Of a DNA stretch of 6,847 nucleotides, positions 1-6,296 are shown in pieces. Each line of letters opens with the position of its first letter. Within the stretch, counting starts at the first letter, position 1. Origin of the DNA: Acidobacteriota bacterium (GTDB taxonomy: Bacteria > Acidobacteriota > Blastocatellia > Pyrinomonadales > Pyrinomonadaceae); contig QHXL01000008.1 of the NCBI GenBank assembly GCA_003222935.1, positions 5,169-12,015 on the forward strand. The letters are read 5' to 3'. The notes beneath the pieces are model-generated. The model was not told the origin of the DNA and did not search any database. It saw only the letters and a program-made list of their open reading frames with translations. The position numbers and the translations under genes are program-made.

Positions 1-1
1 T

Positions 2-1213
2 CGTCTCTATCGACCGGTGCTTGGCACCGACCCCTTATCAGGTGCGACCGGAGTGCGCGTTGGCTTCGATGCGGTTTCGGGTGTGACAGTGCCAGGAACT
101 GAAATCGGCAAGATTGTTCCGAACAGCGGAAACATTCTGAACGGAATCGCGAAGGCCGGTTCAGACATTAATAAATACCTACAGGACAGTCCGGGCCTTC
201 TTTTTGCCCCGCGCTTTGGGTTTGCATTCGACGTGACGGGGAAGGGTGAGTTTGTTCTTCGTGGGGGTGCCGGGATCTTCTACGACCGCTACCAGGGCAA
301 CGAGACGTTCGACATGCTGGGAAATCCGCCGACGATTTTCACGCCGACTCTCAACTTTGGTTTTCTTAAAGATACCAACCCTTCAAACCTTTTGCTCGCG
401 CCGTCTGGTCTCAATGCGTTTTCGGTTGAAGGTCAGATTCCGACTGTTTACCAATTCAATCTCGGCATCCAGGCCAAGTTGCCTTTCGACATGCGACTCG
501 ATGCTGCTTTCGTTGGCTCACAGTCGCGGCACCTTCTTCAGCGCGTAAATCTAAACGCCATTCCCTACGGCGCCATGTACAAACGCGAGAACCAGGACCC
601 ATCGAGATTTGCGGGTGGTGTAATTCCAACTGTCGAGCCAGGACTGGCTGCGCCTTATGTAAATGCGGGTCTGAGTTTCAGTGGCTCGAATGCGCTTCCA
701 CAGGATTTCCTGAGACCTTTCCAGGGTTTTGGAAACATCAACATTCACCAAATGGGCGGCAACTCGAACTACAATTCAATGCAGCTTGGATTGCAGCGCC
801 GGTTTGTGAAACGGTTCTTCTCGCAGGTTAGTTACACGTGGAGTCGGGCGATGGGTACGACCAATGGTAACGATACCGATTTTGTAAGGATCGATGCGTT
901 CAATAAAGCGGCGAAAACTATGGCCCGCTTGCCTTTAATCGCAAGCACAATCTCGCGATTAACGCGATCTACGAATTACCCAACGTTTCGAAATATATGG
1001 ACGACAACAAGGTCGTGGGTTTCTTTACTGACCACTGGCAACTCTCGGGTGTTTATGCTTTCCAAAGCGGCGCGCCTTTTGGAGTCGGCTTCAGCATCCC
1101 GGGTGGTATCGGCAACGCCCAACTTACCGGTTCCGCTACTGAAGGCGCACGCATTCGCGTCCAGGGTTCACCTGGCATCGGTAATAGCGGAGATCCGTAT
1201 CGTCAGATATTGA
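2..1213 (+). CDS. TonB-dependent receptor, Oar-like: internal piece (5'-partial, before frameshift)
   Basis: Part of an outer-membrane beta-barrel that imports a ligand using TonB energy; the substrate is unknown. The frame is open from the first bases, so the N-terminal regulatory-like domain, plug and early barrel lie upstream of the window. Barrel signatures typical of acidobacterial Oar-like receptors are visible: an APRFGFAFDV strand followed by LRGGAGIFYDRYQGN, then QFNLGIQAKLPFDMRLDAAF, then YNSMQLGLQRRF and SYTWSRAMGTTNG. Meaningful sequence in this frame ends near base 914 (residues DAFNKAA). From there to the stop at 1213 the translation is an out-of-frame artefact, and the barrel continues in another frame in the next entry. 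Family members are usually about 1,000 residues or longer, so roughly half is in view. The family call is firm; whether the break is real or a sequencing error cannot be told here. Confidence 0.85.
   Translation, partial: RLYRPVLGTDPLSGATGVRVGFDAVSGVTVPGTEIGKIVPNSGNILNGIAKAGSDINKYLQDSPGLLFAPRFGFAFDVTGKGEFVLRGGAGIFYDRYQGNETFDMLGNPPTIFTPTLNFGFLKDTNPSNLLLAPSGLNAFSVEGQIPTVYQFNLGIQAKLPFDMRLDAAFVGSQSRHLLQRVNLNAIPYGAMYKRENQDPSRFAGGVIPTVEPGLAAPYVNAGLSFSGSNALPQDFLRPFQGFGNINIHQMGGNSNYNSMQLGLQRRFVKRFFSQVSYTWSRAMGTTNGNDTDFVRIDAFNKAAKTMARLPLIASTISRLTRSTNYPTFRNIWTTTRSWVSLLTTGNSRVFMLSKAARLLESASASRVVSATPNLPVPLLKAHAFASRVHLASVIAEIRIVRY
914..917 (+). other. Frameshift site in the TonB receptor gene
   Basis: The coding frame moves from codons starting at positions with remainder 2 modulo 3 to codons with remainder 1, at a run of four A (gcggcgAAAActatggc). 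Adding one A restores Ala-Ala-Lys-Asn-Tyr-Gly-Pro without a stop. Losing two bases would also join the frames. A homopolymer length change is the simplest reading. Confidence 0.75.
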
Positions 1214-1563
1214 CGACCGCATTCACTCCTCCATTGCCTGGAAGTCTCGGCCTTGAGTCAGGTCGTAACTATCTGATTGGACCTGGCATTAACAACGTCG
1301 ACCTTTCACTCCAGAAAACATTCTCAATCAAAGAACGTGGACGTCTCGAACTTCGTGTCGACGCTTTTAATGCTCTCAATCACACTCAGTTTAGCGGTGT
1401 AAACGCGACGCTGAATGTTACGAGCTTAACTAACTACACTCCGACAAACCTGCCGTACGATGCAAATGGCAATTTCATTTTCGCGAATCGCAACGGCTTT
1501 GGCACAATAAACGGCGCACGCGATCCGCGAATCTTACAGTTAGTGGCTCGCTTGTCGTTTTAA
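997..1563 (+). CDS. TonB-dependent receptor, Oar-like: C-terminal piece (after frameshift)
   Basis: This is the C-terminal end of the same receptor, not a separate gene. The homologous frame actually opens at about base 916, encoding NYGPLAFNRKHNLAINAIYE, the expected continuation of the upstream piece; the ATG at 997 is only an internal methionine. Further barrel strands follow: HWQLSGVYAFQSGAPFGVGF, then INNVDLSLQKTFSIKERGRL, then ELRVDAFNALNHTQFSGVN. The protein ends GARDPRILQLVARLSF. The terminal phenylalanine on an amphipathic strand is the classic outer-membrane protein signature recognised by the BAM assembly machinery. The stop at 1561-1563 is followed 29 bases later by a strong stem-loop, consistent with the end of the transcription unit. 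With one base restored near 914-917 the two pieces form one continuous reading frame. Confidence 0.85.
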   Translation: MDDNKVVGFFTDHWQLSGVYAFQSGAPFGVGFSIPGGIGNAQLTGSATEGARIRVQGSPGIGNSGDPYRQILTTAFTPPLPGSLGLESGRNYLIGPGINNVDLSLQKTFSIKERGRLELRVDAFNALNHTQFSGVNATLNVTSLTNYTPTNLPYDANGNFIFANRNGFGTINGARDPRILQLVARLSF

Positions 1564-1592
1564 TCAACACAACTCTCGCACCTTGAATTGGC

Positions 1593-1625
1593 AACAACGG
1601 CGGTGGATCTTCTACCGCCGTTGTT
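1593..1625 (+). terminator. Stem-loop terminator after the TonB receptor
   Basis: AACAACGGCGGT (1593-1604) and ACCGCCGTTGTT (1614-1625) are perfect 12-bp complements around a 9-base loop, starting 29 bases after the receptor stop. The stem is GC-rich in its upper part. Only a weak T-rich tail (TTTGTC) follows, so it may be a poor intrinsic terminator or a 3'-end stabilising hairpin. Because it is nearly symmetrical, it could act on either strand. Confidence 0.6.
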
Positions 1626-1663
1626 TGTCAGTAAAATGGTTGGAGTCAGCAGCTGCTTTATGC

Positions 1664-1781
1664 AAATTTTCAGGTCGGGAAGGTGGACCTGTTTCCGCCA
1701 ACCTGAAACAAGAATTTCTCTCATAAAGCAATGAGGCTGAAGGCAGCGGGGACAGGGTCCACCTTCCCAACCTGAAAATTT
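1664..1781. repeat. Imperfect palindromic repeat, MITE/REP-like
   Basis: Two arms, 1664-1698 and 1746-1781, are complementary over about 35 bases with one mismatch (1676/1769), one bulged G (1755) and two G-T pairs; the loop is 47 nt. The arms include TTTCAGGT and GGGAAGGTGGACC with its complement GGTCCACCTTCCC. A second, competing hairpin is possible inside the left half, because TTTCAGGTCGG (1668-1678) pairs with CCAACCTGAAA (1698-1708) with one mismatch. No protein is encoded. Size and shape fit a non-autonomous dispersed repeat, but no copy elsewhere can be checked here, and I see no clear target-site duplication. Confidence 0.65.
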
Positions 1782-1829
1782 TGTTTCACCTCGTTTGAAT
1801 TCAAGGCAATACAAGGGCGATTAAAAAAC

Positions 1830-3347
1830 ATGAAGTCTTCAAGCTTGGGTCTATTTTTTTTCGCGCTGCTCTCGGTCGGCATTTCTACGACTACGCCAAC
1901 GGTCCAAAAACTATCATACGGACTTTTTGAAGATCACTCCGACGTCGGACCGGTGAAGACCAAAGGCGAAATCGCCTACGACGCTGAGCGCCAGGAATAC
2001 ACGTTGACTGGATCGGGCACCAACATGTGGCTCGGAAGCGACGAGTTTCATGTTGTCTGGAAGCGCCTGAAAGGAAACTTCATCTTGTCGACCCGGGCGC
2101 AGTTTGTCGGGAAAGGAACTGACCCACACAGAAAAATTGGCTGGATTGTTCGCAAGAGTCTTGAGCAAAACTCTCCGCACGCGACCGCGGTAGTTCATGG
2201 CGACGGTAGAACCTCATTGCAGTTTCGGCGCACAAGTGGGGCAATAACGGAGGAAAAGATCTTCCCGATTAAGGACGCTGACATTTTGCAGTTGGAGCGA
2301 AAAGGCGATACCTATATCGCGTCGACGGCCAGGTTCGGTGACCCATTTGCCAGCGAACAGATCGCCGGGTTGGATTTAGGTGATGAAGTTTACGTTGGGC
2401 TGTTTGTCTGTTCCCACAATAAGGACGTGGTTGAAAAAGCGGTTTTCAACAATGTGCGGATCACGATACCAGCGCGAGACAATTTCGTTCCCTACCGTGA
2501 ATACATAGGGAGCGATCTAGAAATCCTTGATGTTGCTAGCGGAAGTCGTCGGACGATTTACCACGTTGCGGATTCACTTCAGGCACCCAATTGGACTCGT
2601 GACGGAAAGACACTTATCTACAACCGCAATGGTCGCCTCTATCGATTCGATTTGAAGAGCGGAACATCTACAGAGCTAAACACCGACTTTGCGATCCGTA
2701 ACAACAACGACCATGTGTTGTCGTTCGACGGAAAGATGCTGGCGATCAGTCATCACGTTAGTGAGGAACAGAATCAGTCAAATGTATTTACGGTACCGGC
2801 TAAGGGTGGAACGCCAAAGCGAATTACAAAGACCGGGCCTTCGTATCTTCACAGCTGGTCACCGGATGGAAAATCATTGATTTTCACCGGAGGACGAAAC
2901 GGTGAGTTTGATATCTTCAAGATCTCAACCCTGGGTGGTGACGAAACCAACCTTACAAAAACGCCGGGACTCGACGATGGTCCTGAATACACACCTGACG
3001 GCAAGTACATCTATTTCAACTCTACGCGAAGCGGCTTGATGCAACTCTGGCGTATGAGACCGGATGGCTCGCAACAGGAACAAGTCTCGAATGATGAATT
3101 CAACAACTGGTTTCCACATATTTCACCCGACGGGAAGTGGATAATCTTTGTTTCGTTCCTCAAGGATGTGCGGCCGGACGATCATCCGTTTTACAAGCAC
3201 GTCTATATTCGCTTGATGCCGATCACCGGAGGTCCGGCGAAAGTTGTTGCTTACCTTTATGGCGGCCAGGGTACGATCAACGTTCCCTCGTGGTCGCCGG
3301 ATGGTAAGAAAGTAGCGTTCGTTAGTAATAGTGATGTTGTGAAGTAA
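1830..3347 (+). CDS. Secreted TolB-like beta-propeller protein with N-terminal concanavalin-like domain
   Basis: A complete 505-residue protein. Residues 1 to about 22 are a signal peptide (basic start, then a hydrophobic stretch with LGLFFFALLSVGIS), so it is exported to the periplasm or cell surface. Residues about 30-213 resemble a DUF1349/concanavalin-like beta-sandwich, with features such as GNFILSTRAQF, GWIVRKSL and ATAVVHGDGRTSLQFRR. Residues about 225-505 form a TolB-type propeller with six recognisable PD40 repeats: WTRDGKTLIY (~255), SFDGKMLAIS (~298), SWSPDGKSLIF (~342), YTPDGKYIYF (~387), ISPDGKWIIF (~431) and WSPDGKKVAF (~488). Databases often label such proteins as TolB family or, misleadingly, 'biopolymer transporter TolR'. 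No catalytic residues are evident, so binding of a glycan or protein partner is only inferred. The start at 1830 is supported by the signal peptide and an AAGGGCG site at 1813-1819. The last blade ends close to the stop, which fits propellers that close by N-C pairing. Confidence 0.85.
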   Translation: MKSSSLGLFFFALLSVGISTTTPTVQKLSYGLFEDHSDVGPVKTKGEIAYDAERQEYTLTGSGTNMWLGSDEFHVVWKRLKGNFILSTRAQFVGKGTDPHRKIGWIVRKSLEQNSPHATAVVHGDGRTSLQFRRTSGAITEEKIFPIKDADILQLERKGDTYIASTARFGDPFASEQIAGLDLGDEVYVGLFVCSHNKDVVEKAVFNNVRITIPARDNFVPYREYIGSDLEILDVASGSRRTIYHVADSLQAPNWTRDGKTLIYNRNGRLYRFDLKSGTSTELNTDFAIRNNNDHVLSFDGKMLAISHHVSEEQNQSNVFTVPAKGGTPKRITKTGPSYLHSWSPDGKSLIFTGGRNGEFDIFKISTLGGDETNLTKTPGLDDGPEYTPDGKYIYFNSTRSGLMQLWRMRPDGSQQEQVSNDEFNNWFPHISPDGKWIIFVSFLKDVRPDDHPFYKHVYIRLMPITGGPAKVVAYLYGGQGTINVPSWSPDGKKVAFVSNSDVVK

Positions 3348-3350
3348 TTT

Positions 3351-3384
3351 TCTCTGCGTCCTCTGCGTCTCTGCGATCTCGGCG
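3351..3384. repeat. CTCTGCG short tandem motif (dispersed-repeat type)
   Basis: Just after the propeller gene, CTCTGCG occurs at 3352-3358, 3361-3367 and 3369-3375, with a degenerate CTCGGCG at 3378-3384, giving periods of about 8-9 bases. On the other strand this reads CGCAGAGACGCAGAGGACGC. From general knowledge, motifs of this kind recur between genes in many unrelated bacterial genomes and generate spurious short ORFs. Its function is unknown. Confidence 0.6.
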
Positions 3385-3450
3385 TTAACTGTTTTGTTGG
3401 GCGTCGGGGAACGCGCAGTGGGCGCAGAACGGAGAGATTGCTTTAGAAAA

Positions 3451-3456
3451 TATAAT
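3451..3456 (+). promoter_or_regulatory. Possible -10 box for the first GH3 gene
   Basis: A perfect TATAAT lies 34 bases before the GH3 start codon, inside a locally AT-rich stretch (3438-3458). There is no TTGACA-like -35 at the usual distance (3428-3433 reads AACGGA), so this is a plausible but unproven sigma-70-type promoter. Confidence 0.35.
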
Positions 3457-3472
3457 TCAGTCTTACCCGGTC

Positions 3473-3477
3473 GGGAG
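3473..3477 (+). promoter_or_regulatory. Ribosome binding site that favours the start at 3490
   Basis: GGGAG sits 12 bases before the ATG at 3490. That ATG opens directly into a signal peptide, whereas the open frame reaching back to 3394 would put about 32 unrelated, charged residues before it. The ATG at 3490 is therefore preferred. Confidence 0.5.
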
Positions 3478-3489
3478 ACCCAATTCAAT

Positions 3490-4410
3490 ATGCGAAAGTT
3501 GTCTACGCTTGTTCTCTTATTAACCCTGGTTTCAAACTTTGCCTTTGCTCAATCAACATCGTCCATGCGAAGCCCATCGCTTGCTGAAATGAATGCGCGC
3601 GTTGAAACGATAGTTACGCAGTTGACGCTCGACGAGAAACTCGATCTGCTCGGCGGCGTGGATGGTTTCTTCATTCGTGATGTTCCACGTCTCAATCTGC
3701 CCAGGCTAAAAATGGCGGACGGTCCGATAGGCGTTCGTAACTTCGGACCAGCCACTGCGTTCGCCGGCGGTATTGCTTTGACTGCCAGCTGGAACACCAC
3801 TTTGGCAGAGCTCGTAGGCAGGGAACTCGGACGCGACTCGCGCGCGAAAGGTGTTCACTTTTTGCTCGCTCCCGGTGTGAACATCAATCGCGCACCGATG
3901 AATGGTAGAAACTTTGAATACTTCGGCGAAGATCCGTTTCTCGCTTCGCGAATGGCAGTGAACTACATCAACGGCGTGCAAAGCCAGGGAGTGAGCGCAA
4001 CAGTCAAACACTTTTTGGGAAACAACTCGGAGTTTGATCGCCACAACACTGATTCAATCATCGACGAGCGCGCGCTTAGAGAGATCTACATGCCCGCCTT
4101 TGAGGCGTCAGTGAAAGAAGCGCGTGTTGGCGCCATCATGGATTCCTATAACCTCACGAACGGTTTCCATATGTCCCAGAACAAGTATCTGTTGACTGAT
4201 GTGGTGCGGAAGGACTGGGGCTTTGACGGAATAATGATGTCCGATTGGTCGGCGACATACGATGGGGTCGAAGCGACAAACGCCGGACAAGATCTTGAGA
4301 TGCCGTCCGGCCTCCACATGAATCGACAAGCCCTGAAGGCCGCGATCGAACAGGGATCGTGGGTACCGCCGCGAGATTTGGTTGGCTCGATAAGAACCAG
4401 ACTGAATTGA
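3490..4410 (+). CDS. Glycoside hydrolase family 3 (beta-glucosidase type), N-terminal catalytic piece, frameshifted
   Basis: N-terminal part of an exported GH3 enzyme, a retaining exo-hydrolase that typically removes terminal beta-glucosyl (or xylosyl) units from oligosaccharides. Residues 1-20 are a signal peptide with likely cleavage at AFA/QS. The TIM-barrel domain covers about 35-290 and shows MADGPIGVR (Asp77 in the sugar-binding DGP motif), GRNFEYFGEDP (139-149), KHFLGNNSE (Lys173-His174) and IMMSDW, with Asp252 the expected catalytic nucleophile. After IEQG (about residue 289) the family sequence stops. The rest (SWVPPRDLVGSIRTRLN) is out of frame and ends at an early stop. The proper continuation is in the following entry, about 40 nt being absent at the junction. 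As it stands this 306-residue piece has a nucleophile but lacks the C-terminal domain carrying the acid/base residue, so it is unlikely to be active if the break is real. Confidence 0.88.
   Translation: MRKLSTLVLLLTLVSNFAFAQSTSSMRSPSLAEMNARVETIVTQLTLDEKLDLLGGVDGFFIRDVPRLNLPRLKMADGPIGVRNFGPATAFAGGIALTASWNTTLAELVGRELGRDSRAKGVHFLLAPGVNINRAPMNGRNFEYFGEDPFLASRMAVNYINGVQSQGVSATVKHFLGNNSEFDRHNTDSIIDERALREIYMPAFEASVKEARVGAIMDSYNLTNGFHMSQNKYLLTDVVRKDWGFDGIMMSDWSATYDGVEATNAGQDLEMPSGLHMNRQALKAAIEQGSWVPPRDLVGSIRTRLN
4354..4359 (+). other. Deletion/frameshift junction in the first GH3 gene
   Basis: The gene passes from AAIEQG straight to VGTAARFGWLD in another frame. GH3 proteins normally have about 14 extra residues here, a conserved helix of the type ending DDKVRRI before the ARFGWLD strand. 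The two halves differ by one base modulo 3, which fits a loss of about 40 nt (or 40 plus or minus a multiple of 3) rather than a single base. Confidence 0.65.
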
Positions 4411-5999
4411 CTGTACCTCGTTACAACCCTGAAGGTCGAAAGATTGCTCTCGACGCGGCTCGTGAAGGAATCACGTTGTTGAAGAACGACGGCGATCTGC
4501 TGCCGCTCAACAAAACTCAAACGAAAACAATTCTTGTTGTCGGCCCTAATGCTTATCCCGCCGTTGCGGTCGGTGGTGGTAGTGCTGCGGTCGAGTCTTT
4601 TGCTTCGATCAGTGTCCTTGAAGGATTGAGTAATTACTCAGGTGGTGCACTGAAAGTGATGTACGATCGCGGTCTTCAGACTTACAGCGACCTTGCGCTC
4701 GCGACTGATTTCACCACCGCGGCAACAAATGGTCAGGTCGGAATTCAAGCGGAGTATTTTGAAACGCCTGAGTTGACTGGGAAACCGCTCGTCTCACGGA
4801 TCGAGCAACACATCGACTTCGGTACTGCAGCTCGGCTGCTGTTTCCGGAACAAACACTCTCTTCACGTTGGACAGGTTACTTCACTCCGCAAACACCGGG
4901 TTCTTACGACTTCTTTGTGCAAACAACTCGCGAGATTGGTGGGTCGTACCGGCTGTTCGTGGACGACAAAGTAGTGGTCGACAATTGGACGACGTTGAAA
5001 GCCCTGGCGGACTATCGAATGGTGAACCTGACAGCCGGCCCGCACAAAGTCGTGCTCGAGCAGCATGGCCGAGGATTGCGACGTGCAGCACGATTGCGAA
5101 TGGGAATAGTAAACGTAGGCAAACTCGTAAATGAGGATGCGAAGAAAATGGCGGCGAGCGCTGATGCAGTCGTTGTCGCGGCTGGTTTTGATTCAGACTC
5201 TGAAGCCGAAAGTGCTGACAGAACTTTCGGCTTGCCGCTGGGCCACGACGAACTAATTCAGCAAATGGCTGCCGCAAACAAGAAGACGATCCTTGTTCTC
5301 AATTCAGGTGGAAGCGTGGACACGAATCCATGGCTCGACAAGATTCCGGCGTTGGTAGCAGCGTGGTATCCAGGTCAGGAGGGTGGAACCGCGGTCGCTG
5401 AAGTTTTGTTTGGCGACGTGAATCCCTCCGGCCGTTTGCCTGTGACGTTCGAACGTCGCTGGGAAGACAATCCAGTTCACGACAGTTATTACCCCGCTGA
5501 CGGCACCAAACGTGTCCTTTACAAAGAAGGGATTTTTGTCGGCTATCGTGGCTACGAGCACAACGGGACCAAGCCGCTCTTTCCTTTTGGATTCGGATTG
5601 TCCTACACAACTTTCAAATACGGCGGGCTTGCAATCAAGCCTATAACTACGACTGCGGGGAACGACGGTGGTCGACGGTTTGAAGTCGAGTTCACGGTTA
5701 CCAACACCGGAAAGCGCGCAGGTGCGGACGTTGCTCAAGTTTATGTTGGCGACACACACAGTTCGGTGCCAAGGCCGGCAAAGGAACTGAAGGGATTCGT
5801 TAAGGTCAGTCTCCGTCCCGGTGAAACGAAAAGAGTCTCGGTTGTTCTCGACAATAGATCGTTGTCTTATTTCGACGTAGCGAATAAGCAATGGCGAGCT
5901 GAGGCGGGTGACTTTGATGTCTTAGTTGGTCGCTCCTCACAGCAAATTGAACTTCGCGGGAAGCTGACATTGAGCGCTCCCGTGGTGAGTCCTAAGTAA
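4359..5999 (+). CDS. Glycoside hydrolase family 3, C-terminal piece with PA14 insertion and Fn3-like domain
   Basis: Continuation of the GH3 gene above; the GTG at 4359 is merely the first usable codon in this frame, and no properly spaced ribosome site precedes it. Residues 1-50 finish the link to the second domain (ARFGWLD, then AREGITLLKNDGDLLPL). The alpha/beta sandwich spans roughly 35-410 (KTILVVGPNA, GGGSAAV, LVLNSGGSVD, AAWYPGQEGGTAVAEVLFGD, NPSGRLPVTF, YPFGFGLSYT-like end). It is interrupted at about 124-255 by a PA14 domain (IQAEYFETPELTG, RWTGYFTPQTPGSYDFFV, GSYRLFVDDKVVVDNW, LTAGPHKVVLEQHGR), known in other GH3 enzymes to shape the active-site entrance. The SEAESADRTFGLP segment (281-293) holds the likely acid/base glutamate, Glu284 or Glu282. 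An Fn3-like domain covers about 443-515 (FTVTNTGKRAGADVAQVYV). The rejoined enzyme would be about 849 residues, normal for PA14-containing GH3. Confidence 0.88.
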   Translation: MGTAARFGWLDKNQTELTVPRYNPEGRKIALDAAREGITLLKNDGDLLPLNKTQTKTILVVGPNAYPAVAVGGGSAAVESFASISVLEGLSNYSGGALKVMYDRGLQTYSDLALATDFTTAATNGQVGIQAEYFETPELTGKPLVSRIEQHIDFGTAARLLFPEQTLSSRWTGYFTPQTPGSYDFFVQTTREIGGSYRLFVDDKVVVDNWTTLKALADYRMVNLTAGPHKVVLEQHGRGLRRAARLRMGIVNVGKLVNEDAKKMAASADAVVVAAGFDSDSEAESADRTFGLPLGHDELIQQMAAANKKTILVLNSGGSVDTNPWLDKIPALVAAWYPGQEGGTAVAEVLFGDVNPSGRLPVTFERRWEDNPVHDSYYPADGTKRVLYKEGIFVGYRGYEHNGTKPLFPFGFGLSYTTFKYGGLAIKPITTTAGNDGGRRFEVEFTVTNTGKRAGADVAQVYVGDTHSSVPRPAKELKGFVKVSLRPGETKRVSVVLDNRSLSYFDVANKQWRAEAGDFDVLVGRSSQQIELRGKLTLSAPVVSPK

Positions 6000-6026
6000 C
6001 ACCCTCAAAGGTATTTGCGGGGACGG

Positions 6027-6213
6027 TTCGGCTTTGCCGCCTGATGTGAGGATGGGCTTTGCCCTTCCGTAGTCGTTCAATAGGTTCCTTGGGCTATGCC
6101 CTTTTACTTTGACGCTGCGCCAGAAATCCATGAAGTCATGGGCGCAGCCCGAATAATCCGGCATGAGGTACGGAAGGGCAAAGCCGATCCTCACATCAGG
6201 CGGCAAAGCCGAA
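6027..6213. repeat. 187-bp inverted repeat with 45-nt arms
   Basis: Arms 6027-6071 and 6169-6213 are complementary over all 45 positions except one (G6054 opposite G6186). GGCTTTGCC appears at 6030-6038 and 6055-6063, its complement GGCAAAGCC at 6177-6185 and 6202-6210, and a variant GGCTATGCC at 6092-6100. The 97-base centre holds a second hairpin, GCTGCGCC (6114-6121) with GGCGCAGC (6141-6148). No protein is encoded and there is no obvious target duplication. It begins 27 bases after the GH3 stop, so transcripts would fold into a very stable hairpin that could end or insulate transcription between the two GH3 genes. A dispersed MITE-like element is the alternative or additional explanation. 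Confidence 0.8.
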
Positions 6214-6284
6214 ACCACGTAACTGTCAACTTTGAAACAAAGCCAGCTAACAAACTACAGCCTCGCTGGGTATGCGAGTTTCAC

Positions 6285-6289
6285 GAGGA
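6285..6289 (+). promoter_or_regulatory. Ribosome binding site of the second GH3 gene
   Basis: GAGGA lies 7 bases before the ATG at 6297, the best Shine-Dalgarno match in the window, and fixes that start together with the signal peptide that follows. Confidence 0.65.
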
Positions 6290-6296
6290 AAATCCA

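Noticed and set aside
1660..1782. CRISPR array or tRNA in the palindromic spacer
   Set aside because: There are only two inverted, not regularly spaced direct, copies, and no cloverleaf or anticodon arm can be formed.
3123..3488. A 121-residue minus-strand frame containing NAEIAETQRTQRK
   Set aside because: The peptide is the translated CTCTGCG repeat plus the antisense of the propeller gene, a familiar spurious-ORF pattern.
4354..4410. Programmed ribosomal frameshift in the GH3 gene
   Set aside because: No slippery heptamer is seen, and a simple slip would not replace the missing helix residues; a deletion explains the data better.
5937..6218. A 93-residue open frame on the minus strand over the large inverted repeat
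   Set aside because: It overlaps the end of the GH3 gene, its sequence is produced by the repeat arms (note the mirrored GFALP / KAEP patches), and it has no recognisable domain.
6230..6260. Promoter or operator (TTGAAA at 6232-6237; CTTTG/CAAAG at 6230-6242) before the second GH3 gene
   Set aside because: No credible -10 box lies at the right distance, and the 5-bp palindrome is too short to support.
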